From contig OU015568.1 in NCBI GenBank assembly GCA_907165135.1, positions 10,672,501-10,736,500 on the forward strand: a DNA stretch of 64,000 nt, in the 5' to 3' direction. This document shows, in pieces, positions 11,701 through 24,926 of this stretch. Numbering within the stretch: the first letter of the stretch is position 1; every line of letters begins with the position of its first letter. A model generated the notes under the pieces. That model did not search any database, was not told the DNA's origin, and worked only from the letters and a program-made list of their open reading frames with translations. The translations under genes and the position numbers were made by a program. The DNA comes from Oikopleura dioica (Eukaryota; Chordata; Appendicularia; Copelata; Oikopleuridae).

Positions 11701-12685
11701 CACAAACGCCTTCTTGATTGATGATTGAAGCCGCTGTTGCTCCAGTGTGGGTGCGGCCGAATTCGGCGAAATCGGCCACCACGGCTGGGCAATACTTGTA
11801 CGATACTTTTACGTGAGAAAGCTCCATGCAGGCGCCTGTATTGACGAAGGCAATGAAGATGCCGTTTCCAAAGAGGGGACCAATGTTGATCTGCTCGACT
11901 GTTATGTCTTCTGTACTTGCAACTGTGTCGACAAGAGTCCATTGCGTCGTATCCTGAGTCGAAGGAGCGATTCTTGGTCGATCCAGAGAAGTAGATTGAT
12001 TCACGAGAATGGAAAATTTCTCGCGGCAGAATGATCCGGACATTTTCGCGCAAGATCTAAAAAATCGTTATTGCCACTAAAACGCTACGTTGCGCATGTC
12101 AAGCTTCACTTAGAAAGGCTGCTTTACAAGTTATTGTTTTGCCTAAATCGGCTAAAATTCGTGCTGCCGCAGAATCAAGCTCGGGGGCCATCCGGCTCAA
12201 GCTCGCTCAGCGGCCGCCTTGAATATGCACCCACAAACAGGCCTGAGCATGTAGCTGGTTGACAAGTGAGCGCTTGTTTCCGCAACTTGCGCGAAATTAT
12301 CAGCCTCTCAGAATAACGGCAGTACTTTTGCTTGCAGCCCTTTAAATCGATAATTGCGGTCATTCATTGCCGCATTTTAATAAGAAGGAAGCGACGATAA
12401 ACAACATAAAACCACTGACTTATCGACATGTCGGTTACTTTGCTAATTAAACACAAGCTGCACTCTGAGCGGAGTTAATAAATTATCCACTCATGTACTG
12501 CAGAATGGGAAACAAGGGGCGTCGCTTTACCTGATGGCGTATTTAATCTCCAGCTCGACGTTTCTAGCTCCTTTGGTGTCGATGAAGGGGCTTATTACCC
12601 AGCTGTCTTCGCTCTTTTGTCGTGGACAGGCTTGAAGAGCCCTGATCATGTCGCGGTTTTCGTCGTAAGAAGTCACATCTTGCCA
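8760..12685 (-). CDS. Eph receptor, predicted pseudokinase lacking SAM domain (5' end missing)
   Basis: Single-pass ephrin receptor. Exons read: 12685-12531 and 12056-11680 (ephrin-binding domain; YDEN, CREKF, NIGPLFGNGIFIAFVNTGAC), 11511-11401 (Cys-rich, CNCKSGYQG), 10711-10198 (rest of Cys-rich plus first FN3), 10092-8760 (second FN3, TM helix WLAGIITGAILFSLTLLVIA, kinase-like domain). Introns 12057-12530, 11512-11679, 10712-11400 and 10093-10197 are GT-AG and in frame. VAIK and a helix-C Glu remain, but HRD is replaced by LRH, the catalytic-loop Asn by Thr, and DFG by SKT, so phosphotransfer is not expected. No juxtamembrane Tyr pair is seen. The protein stops shortly after the kinase fold (…TQIAV), with no SAM domain; the hydrophobic end could bind PDZ. 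The signal-peptide exon upstream of 12685 was not found. Confidence 0.88.
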
Positions 12686-15600
12686 CTGAACGATTTCGGG
12701 TTAATTCTGCACCAACTGTAACGTGTTAAATGTTTAAGGCATCTTGAGGACCCGTCTGTTGTCTTTCAGAAGAGAGCTACTCGCTGAATAATGCACCTCA
12801 TGAGGGTTCAATCAACCACTGAGTGCTTACACATGTATCATACTGTAGCAATAACTTTCTAATTCAACTCGCGATTATTCAATTCGGTATCTGTTAAGTA
12901 TTGCTGAAATAGCTTGAGGTCTGGGCTACTTCATCGACGCACGTTGAGGTCGGTGAAAATGCAAATTCACCCTGTGCGGAATACTTTTTACGAATCGTCG
13001 GAAAATTAACTTGCGAAAAACGTGAAGACATCGTACGGGAAAAAGTGCAAATTACGATCTTAATTCTGTCTTTTCTTCCCATGAAAATTTAATCCCGAGA
13101 CATTTTCAAGAACAAGGAACTTTTTATTGAAACAAAAAAGATGTTCTTCAGTATGACCTCGTTTTATTTCATGGTTGCTCTACAAAAACAAGGGATTACC
13201 CGATACTGCGGTAACACCACGTTTTTTTACGTTGATACTTTATCTACGGAAGAGTTGAGAGGTACTTAACTTAATTCACAAAGCAAAAAATGTAAAATTA
13301 GAAAACGGGATAAATTGATTTGCTCTGTGGAAACCTTCGCGGTTAGAAATTAATCGAGTTAATTGTTCTGGGGCGGGTACGGCATGTTGCCTTGAGTGAC
13401 GCAAATTTGAATTCCACCTGTACCGCAAATTGGCCCACTGGGGCCGATAGGTTAGTTCCATCGTGCCGCAACTAGCTCCCCTGTGTACCCACGGCGACGC
13501 CCTGAGCCGGATCCTGTGGCTCAGTTCATCACCCTCAATTACTATCTTTAGTGCTCATTTATATTTACGATTCAGCAAGGAAAACACATATTTTGAAGAC
13601 TACCTTTATTTAATTTGTTCATTTTACACGCGTGCGCAAGCATCAATTTTAAAGATAAAACCAAATCGAGCACCAATCAAAAATAATCGACTCTGACAAG
13701 AGTCGGATTGTTTGGAGCTCTTGACCGGAAGTGAAGGATTAATCACGTGGCTCAAATATTTAAATCTGATTTTAACACAGCCGTCACCAGTGTTACTTAT
13801 AATTTCCAAGCGTTTATTCTTGAGATGAGCCGCTTCTAACTAAGCAAACTCTTCTTTTTAGTGTTTACCTTCGAAGAATCCGGAAAGTGCCATCCAGATC
13901 GGCTCAGCTCGGTCGTCTGCTTCGACGTATCCAGTAGATATTCTGAAATAAAGAAATTAGCGATCCACGTGACGATGACAAGGAGTTCGAGGTTGAAGCT
14001 GACCGCGAATATCAGCTGATATAAAAATCACAGCAGGGTGCCAATATTTTTCGCCTTATCCTCACAGCAGGGGGTGCCGTGGAAGATTATCTGCCCACAG
14101 AGACATATGGACTAGGGGTTTGATAAGCCGAATGGCTGACCTTTTTCTGTGTTATATGGTGTGTCTTTATTAGTTCGTTTACTACATGAGAAGATCACAA
14201 AAAGCAACTTCGAAAAAACTTCAGTTCCAGTTTTTTTTGTAATCCGACCGTGCTCTCCTTTCCGTTTTCCTAGATGCACGGAGATTTTTGATAAACTCGT
14301 ACGGGCTCGTACTTCCAGTGCTTTGGCGTCGGGTTTATTTTCATATCCCTATCCCGAGTGGTAGTTTATGGATTACGAAAGATGACCATCATCACTTTTA
14401 AAGCGAAAAAGGTTGAGAAGCATGTTCGCTTTTAATTTTATATGACAGGCTGTGTCATAGCTCGGCTGCCCTCTTCCTTCCGGAAAAGGTCAATCTGTTT
14501 CAAAGGTGACCAAACCCAATTAACTCTCCGAAGGTCGCTTTTTTGCAGAGCGGCATTTTCTAAATTGATGCTGCATCTGGCCCTTCCAAACCTTTTCAAA
14601 AATGCGTGAACGTGACCAAATTCGTCCCATGAAAATGCAAATGAGGGCAGAAAAAAAAGTGTTCAACCCTAGTTTCGCCCAAGTTTCAACAGAAAAAGAT
14701 ATTGCGCAAGGGTTGGGACAGAAGTTGAATAATTTACTTTCGCAGAAATAATTATCGTAAAAATAACTATTCGCACAATGTTGGATGATCAAATTAAATT
14801 ATGATCAAATAGATATTTCATTTGATATTATTTCATTATCTAGATATGCTCATATTTCTAGCTCCCAACTTATATTATCAAGACAAACGAAGACACATGT
14901 TTTTTCTTGATTTCATCACTCCTTTTTTTCCGCGCGAATGTGTTATGCGACAAATGAACGGAGAAGATGGGCAAATTTGCAATTTGGAAATCGTATAAAA
15001 CGAATTTTAAATTTCCCCCAGTCCACGAATGCAAAAACATAAATCTGCCTTGCAGCTGGTTAATTTGTTCGAATTCGCGTTAAAATTCGATTTTATGCCA
15101 AACAGAACTTGCCGCGCGCAGCGGATATAATATTCTGGGTGAAAAGAAAATCTAAAGATCTTGGTTAAAGTTCGATGAAACGAAGTTCAAAACTCCGGAA
15201 TTTATTGACCCAACTTCAGGATAATCTTGAGCGAGGACAACATCCGTCCGAGTTCACAAAATCTCGACAGGAAGAAAATCTTGTACCTAGCAATCTCCAG
15301 TTATTTCATATTTTGTAATCTTTCCTCTGTTTCCATCCGTAATCTTCCTAATAATCTCCCTATCTGCATCTTGCTCCTGTATTAAAACAGTATTATGCTA
15401 AAGATATTTACTGGAAAATGACTCACAATGGTTCGCCTGAGCGCTTGTAAGACTCGATGTTTTACAATTGTTAAAATGAAAGAGTTCTAGCGCGTTTTGC
15501 ATTTGGCCAAAAACAGTTAAAAACGAATTGGAGGAAGATTCGGAGCTATTTTTATCACTGACATCACTGTTTTCGTGCTCTACATCGGAGTCGCTCAAAA

Positions 15601-18600
15601 TCACAGTTACAACACTGAAGCTCACGTTCGCACACGTGATTGTTATGCCGCGTTAAATTCCTTGCTTTGATACTTCGAAATTTCGAACCTCATTCGAGCT
15701 CGTTTTACTTTTAGAATACTACCGTACCGCGCTCTTGGATATTCAATTGGTACTCTGAATTTTTAATCGCCAGGTTCACCACAGAGTACTTTGGTTGCCC
15801 GGGCGTTTACGCCTTGTTGGTATTTTTCAAGTGGCAGTGTTTTTTCACTCTGCGCATTTTACGCTAAAATCGGACGGCTTGATGCTTCCCTCGAAAAGAG
15901 AACATATCTGGCCGGCTGGGACAGATACACGGAAGGTACAAAACGGGACGAGTCTGCTTCCTAATGTCAGTTCAATATTCAAATAGTCTTCCGTCGCTGG
16001 ATGCATATTTAATGCATGCGGCACCCCTAAGGGACTGCAGAGGAGTTCATATTTAATCACGCTTAGCGCCCGTTTAATTCATTCAACGTGATACGTAGCA
16101 CCTGCTGTGGCCACTCTAACGATGCATAGTTCGCGCGGTGGAAAGATGTTCCTAAAACGCTCTAAATCGACTTTCAATTAGAACTCGGAGTGGCCGGCCG
16201 TTCAAGAATTACTGCTTTTTAAACGCAAGACTCAACTTTTTCTAAAAAAGCTTTAGAAAATTTATCAAATGAAGGCAAAACTCGAAAAATCTTCAGTTTA
16301 GTTGATATTCCAAAAATTGATTTACACTCTTAATCCATTTATAAATTTGCTGACCTCGTGATGCGATTTTATTTCGTGGCATTATAAATCTTCAAATTTA
16401 ATCAAGTTGGTTCCTTTCATCCGCGATAAATCTGATGAGATTTATGAATATAGAATACCGCTTTATTAGTCCCTTAGGGTTGGCACTCATGGCTGATAAA
16501 AAATGCAAATTTTTAATTCACACTCGAGGACCTCGTATTCTATCGTCTAATAGAAAGTTCACTGAAAGTAATTTCCATTAAGACAGTGTTAGAGACATCC
16601 TTTGTGTCAGTAATATCCCGTGAATTTGCTTCCTTCGTCCGGTATCTCACGGGCCGGTCCAGCCTCCCGAGCCCTTAATTTTCGCCTTATCGGCTCAACT
16701 TCCAAGCCACTATCAGATCGCTCCAAGAAGTCGAAACTCTTCTTCAAAAGAAAATAACGATATATAAATCGGGTTCAAAGCCGCTTCCTCAATACTTATT
16801 TTATAGCTCCAATAATTTTCATACGAAAGGCGTTTTTTCCAATGGATGATCCCCCGTAAAACAGGATTTATAGTACTCAGGAATTAGGTGAGGTGTCGAG
16901 TGATTTAGGTCATGAGCCCTGGGTTTTTTTACAATACTTGAGGACGAATTAAAGTGCCAAAACATGATTGACAGCAAATTTCACGGCAAAATGGTGGTCT
17001 GAAAAATCAGAGGCGCTGCCGGACACGGGTAAATTTTCACCATCAAAGGTCCTATTTACTTCTAAAATTAGCATGAGTATTTACTGCTACACAGCAAGCA
17101 GCTCTAATCGTTCCGATTTTCGGCTAATCGGAAGCTCATTGATCGTCAGAGCCGAATGCTGAGCTGTCAATCACGAGTCAGCAAGAAAATTATTTATTGG
17201 TGATGTCGGAAAGACGAAAAGAAAATTTACTATTTTCATAGAAGTATGTCAGATCCGATTGTTTGAGTGATGGGGCCCAGGCATGCCGCCAACAGCGGAG
17301 ACATCTGACGGCGGTTTTTATTTCCCCTCGGTGAAAATTGCCAATCGTGGAAATACGACACTCTACGAGGATATGTGTTTGCCAACTGACCGGATATTCC
17401 GAGTGCGATCGCTCATTCAGAAAACCGAAACATGTTCAAAAGCTCGCTCTCAGCGCCGGGGCCAATTTTGAGCTCCAAATTACCCTCGACAGCTGGGATT
17501 AAAACTTGGCAGTGGAGAAATTGGCACCGACTTTCTTCGAAATACCCATGTCAAAATCTGCATAGAAAAAAAGGACAAACCTCTTAACTCATCAGTTTTT
17601 CGATTCAGTTTTTGTTCATAGAAGCAGCAAAACTGGAAATCACAGGTTTTGCATCATTATCAAATGCTAGGGTGGGCTATTTTGACAATAAGCTTCTAAA
17701 ATGCCGTGTTCAAACATAGGTCCAGGTTTTCTTCCCTTTTGGTTATGAGAAGCGTGTTAGAGCATAATTTGAGCCCAACTCGGTGGGGGACGGCTAATGG
17801 GATTCAAGCCGCGGTCTAAGCCATCAGAGGGGTGGACAGAGTGGATTAATCCACATGAGCCAGCGCCTCATCTCCGAGGCCGGGAAAGAGCCCGGAAGGA
17901 CCGAGTTAATCCCCCTCCGAATGCATCCTCCAACTTGCTAATATCTTTACTAAATACAATTCTACGCCCGCCAGAGAGGAATACTCGCTCCTCCCCTACT
18001 GCCGTAAATTGTTTAAACTAGGGTCTGTTGGTGTCTGTCCATTTTCTATGCACCAGCCCGCTTTTACTGGCGATTTATATGGACGTTATGTTAATTGGAA
18101 AGAGGATTATCCGCTGGGGAAGCTACATATTCAGCGGTGCGCTTTGATATTCAATGCACTTTGTACATGCATCCGGAAATTTGCATCAGCGTACATATGT
18201 TTGAAGATTCCGCTCTTGAGAGACCCAAAATTGAAACATTTACGGTTTTAAAAATCGTATCAAAGGCTCCTCTAATCCGGTTAACATGTAAAGGACGGAC
18301 TAGCGTCGTTCGAAATGTAGAATAAACCCCCAACGGCTGAGATTTCAATAAACCATAAAGTTCAACAAAACTTTTGTTTTCAGAGACGAAAGAGTCTACT
18401 GATTGTTCAGTGTGCATCCCGCTACGTCGCGACATTACAAAGTAGCGTGGCCAAATGTTTACATTTATTACAAAAATGGAGGGCTCGGCTTCGTTTGACT
18501 CTTTTGAAATTCTAGGGCGGAAATAGGCGGAAGAGCGCGCGGCGGATTTACGCTTATCGAGGGCATCTTCAGTCAGCTTAACGTGCCGAATTCAGCGGCT

Positions 18601-21600
18601 AACGAGCGATAACATCAATCCGGATTGAATTAGGCCTATTGCTTCCCTTAGAAAAAATAACGCTAATCCGCAACGCCGTAATTGTCTCGCTCGGCCAAGA
18701 GTTCCACGAGTGAGGATGGATTCCCAAATTTGCGTGGAGCTGTGGTTTGGCATCGGGCGCGCCTGGGGTGCCAATCCGGCAAATCCACCGAGATTAGCTC
18801 TCGACGCCCGTTTGAAGTTGGCCAAGGCTGATCACGAGCCACTCCAGATTACTTTCAGCTCTGGAATTTCTCCCAGCCGCAAACTTTGTTATACAAAACT
18901 TTCAACAGATATATCGATCCTTGTTTGTAAGAAAATAGTGGAGAATGCGCATGTGTAATTTTTGATGGTAAGAAAACACCGCAGTTGTTGAATTTGCAAC
19001 GATTAACACGGTGTGAACGCGTTGTTTTGCGCATATTTTCCACAACCGCGTGTTGGAGTGTGATAAGCCCCCGCTGTGCATGCTGTGTGGGACCGCTATG
19101 TAGATAGCTTACCGCGGTCTACATTAATTTGGCGGAGGTGTAACATTCCGTTCTGGAGCAATTTGATGAGTACAAGTAACGCTCATGATTGCCTTGAAAA
19201 TAAAGCTGCGAGAAACGCGCTTGTCGTGATTATTTTCATCAATATTTTTTGTACAAGTTCGGAGGAAAACTGTTACTAATTAAACTATACAACAGCTTCG
19301 TTCACGTTTTCCTCGAAATAGAATCATGCATCAGCAACAAACGGTTTTTCTGTATTTTAAAGGAAGTCGTCTCGCATGTCAGATTGACCGCCATTCAGGA
19401 AGCCCGTCTGATCGGTCAAACAGGGCTGGGTACTTCCGATTGTCAAAAAATAGAAAATTTCCACAAGCGATTGATCCAAAACTTTCGTCGCTCTGCCGGA
19501 TTCTTCCAATTATCTGCAGGAGTTATTGCCCTGTCAGTAGAGTGCATTAATAATTTTTAAAGAAATTGAGAAGCTCCTTGATTATGGATAGTTGGCGAGG
19601 GACCAAGAGAGGGAGGATATGAGGGTTTAACTATTGTTATTTGGAAATGATAATATTCCAAAATCAATTGAGCCAGATTGAGCCCCGCCTCTTTCGCGCC
19701 TAGACCTGTCAGAAAGTGTCGGCAGGGAATTACAGTAAGATGCTGTATAAAAGGAAGATGGCGCACCGATCGATTTTCCAGTCAATGGAGCAAGTGCGGT
19801 TCTGCCGATTGAAGTCATCACCCATGTTCTCTCCCGGAGGAATCTTATGCTTGAGAACACAAGGAGCATTGTGGGTGATAACTACCCATAAATTTGGGAT
19901 AATTAGATGCTCAGTATCGATATCGGTGGATGAAAGCGATTTCAGTTCAATTTGAGGACTTTTCTTTCAACAACGAAGAAATGAATTATTCCGCTTTTGA
20001 GAAATGAGATTTTCATTCTCTAAGAAATTCATAAGTCATTATCGCCATAGCCAAAATTAAAATGACATTTTGTGCGAAATAATAATGAGTTGTTTACGCT
20101 GGTGGAAGAGCCCACGGAATGCGGTCGGATCCCTCGCGCAATCTGACCGTTATGTCAAAAGTATTTCCCTTCCGAAGCGGCCAGAAACAAACACTTCTGT
20201 TTGGCAACAACGTTGTGACTAATTGTTCTGAAAGGTGGGTTTTAATATTTGTGAGAAAACACGAGCCAGCTGGACTCTTCACACCAGGTTCTTTGTTGCT
20301 TACATTGTTTTGGATTACTCGGGCGGGAAGAAGTGCCCTCTTAGGCGCTTACAGGTTAAGAATCTTATTTGCAAACTTTTTCCAGGTGACGAGCTCAAAC
20401 TATGTCCAATTTAAAATACAAATTTTATTCAATAAAACAAGTTTTTCGAGGAAACCGGGCTTACGTGAGAAGCACTAATTTGCGTCACTCACTTTTTCGA
20501 GGGTTGAAAATGAACCCCTATTGATGACGAGAAATCCATCAACATTTGAATTTGAATTTCAAAACGGGGGTGACAACAGTGCACAACAGTTACGTCGTTA
20601 AATTAGCACGCGGCCCATTTCACACCCTTGGCAACCCACAAGGGGCATCTATCATGGGCAATGATGTTAGAGGTCACTTGACATCTGTGAGGTCGACGGG
20701 ATCCGATAAAAAGCGTGCTCAAGTGTGCTCTAAGTCGGATAACCCAATTCGACTACAGATGGTGCTCCAGCTCGTTGCACTCGCAGAAGAAAAAACGTTG
20801 GAATTGGAATTGTTATTTTTTCAATCAAGTAGGTCAATTTTTGACTTAACTATCTGTGTATTTTACAAGCAATTATTAATTAAAACTCTTGTAGTGAAAA
20901 CAACTTTCTCAATATGTAATTCAAATAATAAAACAACGTAAACGCAAAATAATAACCACTAACGAGTCCTAATTAACTCGCAAGAACAAAGTGCATAATC
21001 CGATAAACTTGAATTCTACAAAGCCGACTTGAACAATTGAAATGACAAAGAGCAGCAGACAGATCACTTCCGAGTGCCCTTACTACCCATTCTATTAAAT
21101 TTGGGCGCAAAGAAGGCATTTGCCAAGTCATCATGTTCCTAGGTAATTATCGACAAGCTCTGATATTTTGGCAAAATTACGGCGCGCCAAAAAATCAACC
21201 GGAAATTTCATTTTCGAAAAAGAATCCAGCTAAAGAAATTAGCCATCGTGTCTGTCTGTATCTGTCAGCCCCAGAAGAGAGCCCTATTAGCCGTGGTTTA
21301 TTGCGGCCAGCTTCATTTGAATAATTTGAAATAAATGGTTAGTAACCTTTTTCGGCTCTCGCCAGGCCTAGTAAAAGGCATATCCCTGCCCAGCTGGGCA
21401 TTCTTCTATGTCTTCTTTCTAAGGGTCTCTGTTAAGTGTCTTCTATACAAATCTTTCTCAGTAGTAATTATTTATAGTAAAAAAGGTTGAGGATTTCGAG
21501 GATTCGACGGGCAAATTCCGAGCGGCGGGGCGAGAGGGAGGACCGCCGTAGAGCGCCGAAAAGCTACTGAGCGCCCTCATTTTCGCGCCTCGGCGGGGTG

Positions 21601-21779
21601 GAGCGCAAAACGCGCCGCAACTATCGTAAACCGATAGAAGTAATTTGCCTAATTAATGATCTATTTGGTCCGTCAATAAACCTAATGCATCTTGCTGCTT
21701 CTCAGATGGACAAAAGTTTTCGAGACACTTGAAAAGGTTAATTCAGTTTTTAAAGAGGGAGTATTTGGCGTGGAACCCA
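12686..21779. other. Gene-poor region, no confident gene
   Basis: Over 9 kb with only short, scattered open stretches in every frame, none with partner exons or a recognisable domain. It must hold the signal-peptide exon of the Eph gene somewhere upstream of 12685. Notable only for a perfect 14-bp palindrome GTGGATTAATCCAC at 17841-17854 and a GC-rich block at about 21500-21620. In so compact a genome a stretch of this size may hold regulatory DNA, which cannot be shown from one sequence. Confidence 0.4.
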
Positions 21780-22441
21780 GATGATTTCAAAAATTTCGCG
21801 GGCCTGGAAATCGTCAAAAAACTTCTTGTCTAGTTTTGAAGAGCTCGTCGAGACGAGTCGAATGATATATAAAACTCCAGATAGTTTTAAGATTTTCCGC
21901 CAAAAGTGATAAGAAGGTGTCTTATCAAAAATTTTCTGACCGGCGCCGTTTTTGTTCTAGAAAAGCTGAGGTGATGCTTGACCCCGGAAAATGATCCTCA
22001 TGGTCTTGTCTATTCCGGCAAAAATTTCAGCTCGCCCTCACATATCCTGCTGTGCATATCAGCGAAAAATCAAAAAATAGTGCATTTTGTTGTCGCTGCA
22101 CGTTCCTAGTTTCATACCCATTTATAGTCCCATTTTCCTTGGAAAATGAAATTTAACGATAAACTCGGCTGGGTAAATGATGACGAGCTGAAATTTTTGC
22201 CGGAATAGAACAGCCCATGAGGATCATTTTCCGGGGTCAAGCATCACCTCAGCTTTTCTAGAACAAAACGGCGCCGGTCAGAAAATTTTTGATAAGACAC
22301 CTTCTTATCATTTTTTGGTGGAAAATCTTAAAACTATCTGGAGTTTTATATATCATTCGACTCGTCTCGACGAGCTCTTCAAAACTAGTCAAGAAGTTTT
22401 TTGACGAATTCTGGGCCCGCGAAATTTTTTTTTAAATCATC
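21780..22441. mobile_element. Foldback/MITE-like element, copy 2 (same family)
   Basis: A 662-bp element beginning GATGATTTCAAAAA and ending in the reverse complement of the same terminus. Arms of about 255 bp (21780-22034 and 22187-22441) match with small indels. CCA flanks both sides (21777-21779 and 22442-22444), again a 3-bp target duplication. The motif CTCGTCGAGACGAGTCG lies at 21844-21860, about 64 bp from the tip, as in copy 1; both also share CGTTTTTGTTCTAG and AAAATGATCC further in. The rest of the sequence is diverged, so these are different subfamilies. No coding capacity seen. Confidence 0.88.
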
Positions 22442-24926
22442 CCAGTCGAATACCAACTCAGCTAATTAATTCAATTTGCATGTAGATTCAATTGAATTCA
22501 AAGTTGCTGTGGAAAATAATGCTCGAAAGGGAAATAAATAATCGAGTTTTGAATTAATCAAATGAATTACAGATCCGATTTTACTGTAAACGCCTGTAAG
22601 AAAATTCGCTTTTAGTGACAATTACGATTATTTGTGATTATCACCAATATACTTGGATATTTCAAGTCATATTTATATTCTCAAGATGCAGAAAGATTGA
22701 GACAGCCTAATGAAAATAACTTCTAAGGCGTTAAAATTTAATAATCGCGGTATTATCTCGGAGATTATCCGTCAGAAATATGTAATTAAGAACCTGAAAA
22801 ATAAATTTTCGTCATTCTGGATTATTTGAATTTCATTTTTTCAATAATTATCGAAGATTCAAGCCGAGAACTCATTGTTTAAAATTCTTCACTCTTTTTG
22901 TTACGCTGTTTGAATAGCTGATTTTGGTACTTTAGCCGATTTTTGGCGATAGAATCAGATTCGCTCGGGCGAAGTTCAATGGGATTTGTTGCTGGGAAAA
23001 CTGTTATGAGAAGGATTGTCTTTCGCTCCCTGCTTTCTTTCAAAACTACTCGGTTGCACTGTCCAACTTGTGGATACATATTGAATAAAATGAATGAACT
23101 TTCGACAACTTTTGCCAAAAAAGAAAGGGTAAGAAAACTAGGAACGTCTAAAACAAGTCTCTGAAAATGCATTGTAAGAGGAGCTGTGTCGATATCCATC
23201 ACACGTCCCGTCGGACTTTCCTAAAATTGCAATTACGTTCCGGTGCAGAGCTTATCTTCCACGTGCCCAGGCTCGATCAACTGTACTAGGGTTTCCCATG
23301 TTTTGACTAAGCCACTTTATTTGACAAGTTATATGTGATGACAAAAACTGAGATTGATGAAGATTTGATAATGCTATTATTTTGGTATTCAACGAGGGGA
23401 TTTCCATTCTTCCGAGTCGGATAAACAAAAAAAAATGGACATATACAGATGGATGTTCGGGTAAAGAATTAGAAGCAAGTTCACGCGAATCCGAATTATT
23501 TTCTGCGCCCCAAATCCATTTGCCGATAACGCGAATTTCTTCACTCTTAAAACTTCTTAAATTTTATCGAGTTTAGCGGATTTAGAATTGCAGCCATTAA
23601 AATCTCCAAATCCGTCGGCCCGTTTTTTCTAAGCTCGTCTATATAAGCCCCTTTTCACCCGTCTTCGCTTATCGCTGCTCAGGATGCTCACGTCACCCGG
23701 AAAAGAAAATTATCAATTTTTTTGTTTATTTGATGACTAGAACAGTTTCTACTCGAATATTAAACTTCTTCAATAGAAAAGTTGTTTCTCAAGCATGCAC
23801 GTTGTTCGAGAGCATTCAAAACTATCAACTTTTGTTTTAAATGAAAGATTAATAATATTAATGTCGAGCAGGCCGTCATCTAAATATTTTTCTTCGACAA
23901 AGCATCTTCTTTCAGATTCAGGTAGAGACAAAACAATAAATTACTCGCCGTGTAATGACGGAAAATGCATTCTGAGTACGACAGTTTAGTATCAACGAGT
24001 CGATGTAAATATTTTGACGCGACGGCGAAAATTTTCCGCGAAAGTGCAAGAAAGGTCGTAATTCCGTGAGTTTTTAGTCTGAGAGGTCATGATGCATGAA
24101 GATGCACAATGAGATAAGGCTCTTGAAAACGTGAGGCAAAGGCGTCTTCCCATACTGGAGTGTCTTATCGAATAGAAGAAAGTGCGCACATCCTTTGTAT
24201 GCTTGTCGCTACTCGAAATTTCAAGGCGGAAAAATATTCCATATCTGACATGCTCTCCGTCCTCTTCCCTTTGTCCTGCTAAAATAAGCGTCTCTCCCAG
24301 CACCTGATAAAACGACACGGGCTCGATGCTAAGCCCGTCACGAAAATAAATCATCCCTATGAAAACGGAAGCGCTCAGGATTACCGAAGTTGGACACAGC
24401 ACGAGGTGTACAAACATCCGCTACTAAATAGACAAAATTTTAGAAATGTCCTGATTCCTTTGGCTAGCGTTACGAAACTTGTTTAAAAAAAGTCTGATGA
24501 AGTTTTTTAAAGCTCACATCTACATATTTTAGGAATCACAGCGCATAAGTGTATTTTTAAAATTTCCCTGTATTGCCAAAGCAAAGCCAGTACGTACTTC
24601 GTACACCGTTTCGTTAAAAATAGAACAACCCTAGAAAGACAGTGCTGCGTTGAATGTTTTGAAGGCTTGTGATGCTCAAAGCCGACAACTTTTTTTGCGC
24701 AAAGCGCCGCTAATATAAACTTTACCAGACTGTCTGGCGATCATTGAGAACTTATATTATCCTATTCCTAACGAAAAAGGTTCAAGAAGAAACAATTCTG
24801 CGAAGCGAGTTATTCATCTTCATTTTGAACATTAATAAGTTTGAAATCGGCAGAAATTTATTCTCACATTGAAGCTAAGATGTGTAATTAAATAAATAAT
24901 AATTTGTTAATTGAACTGAATTAAGT
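22442..24926. other. Gene-poor region with weak candidates
   Basis: Mostly AT-rich. A TATATAAG box near 23640 is followed by an ATG at 23682 with only an 18-codon frame. An open minus-strand stretch at 22879-23202 (107 codons) has low-complexity, basic composition and is not convincing. The one better candidate, 23992-24417, is listed separately. Confidence 0.35.
23992..24417 (-). CDS. Hypothetical protein, weak candidate
   Basis: A 141-codon uninterrupted frame with ATG start and a hydrophobic N-terminus (about residues 2-24) that could act as a signal peptide or anchor, followed by a Ser/Thr-rich, Cys-containing body. It lies 510 bp downstream of the SCCPDH stop on the same strand. I recognise no family and the plus strand is also partly open here, so this may be a chance frame. 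Confidence 0.22.
   Translation of the reverse strand: MFVHLVLCPTSVILSASVFIGMIYFRDGLSIEPVSFYQVLGETLILAGQREEDGEHVRYGIFFRLEISSSDKHTKDVRTFFYSIRHSSMGRRLCLTFSRALSHCASSCIMTSQTKNSRNYDLSCTFAENFRRRVKIFTSTR

Noticed and set aside
13276-13461. Minus-strand frame upstream of the Eph gene, considered as its signal-peptide exon
   Set aside because: No hydrophobic leader and no similarity to the start of an ephrin-binding domain.
15398-15625. Minus-strand Ser-rich frame of 75 codons
   Set aside because: Ser/Asn-rich composition arises easily in such DNA; no neighbouring exon with matching phase was found.
20119-20941. Long plus-strand open frames (119 and 131 codons)
   Set aside because: No motif, low-complexity translation, no partner exons, AT-rich composition like the surrounding gap; judged chance frames.
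22879-23202. Minus-strand frame of 107 codons
   Set aside because: No recognisable domain, and the opposite strand is equally open; insufficient support.
23638-23740. TATATAAG box followed by an ATG
   Set aside because: The frame is only 18 codons and I could not connect it to further exons with confidence.
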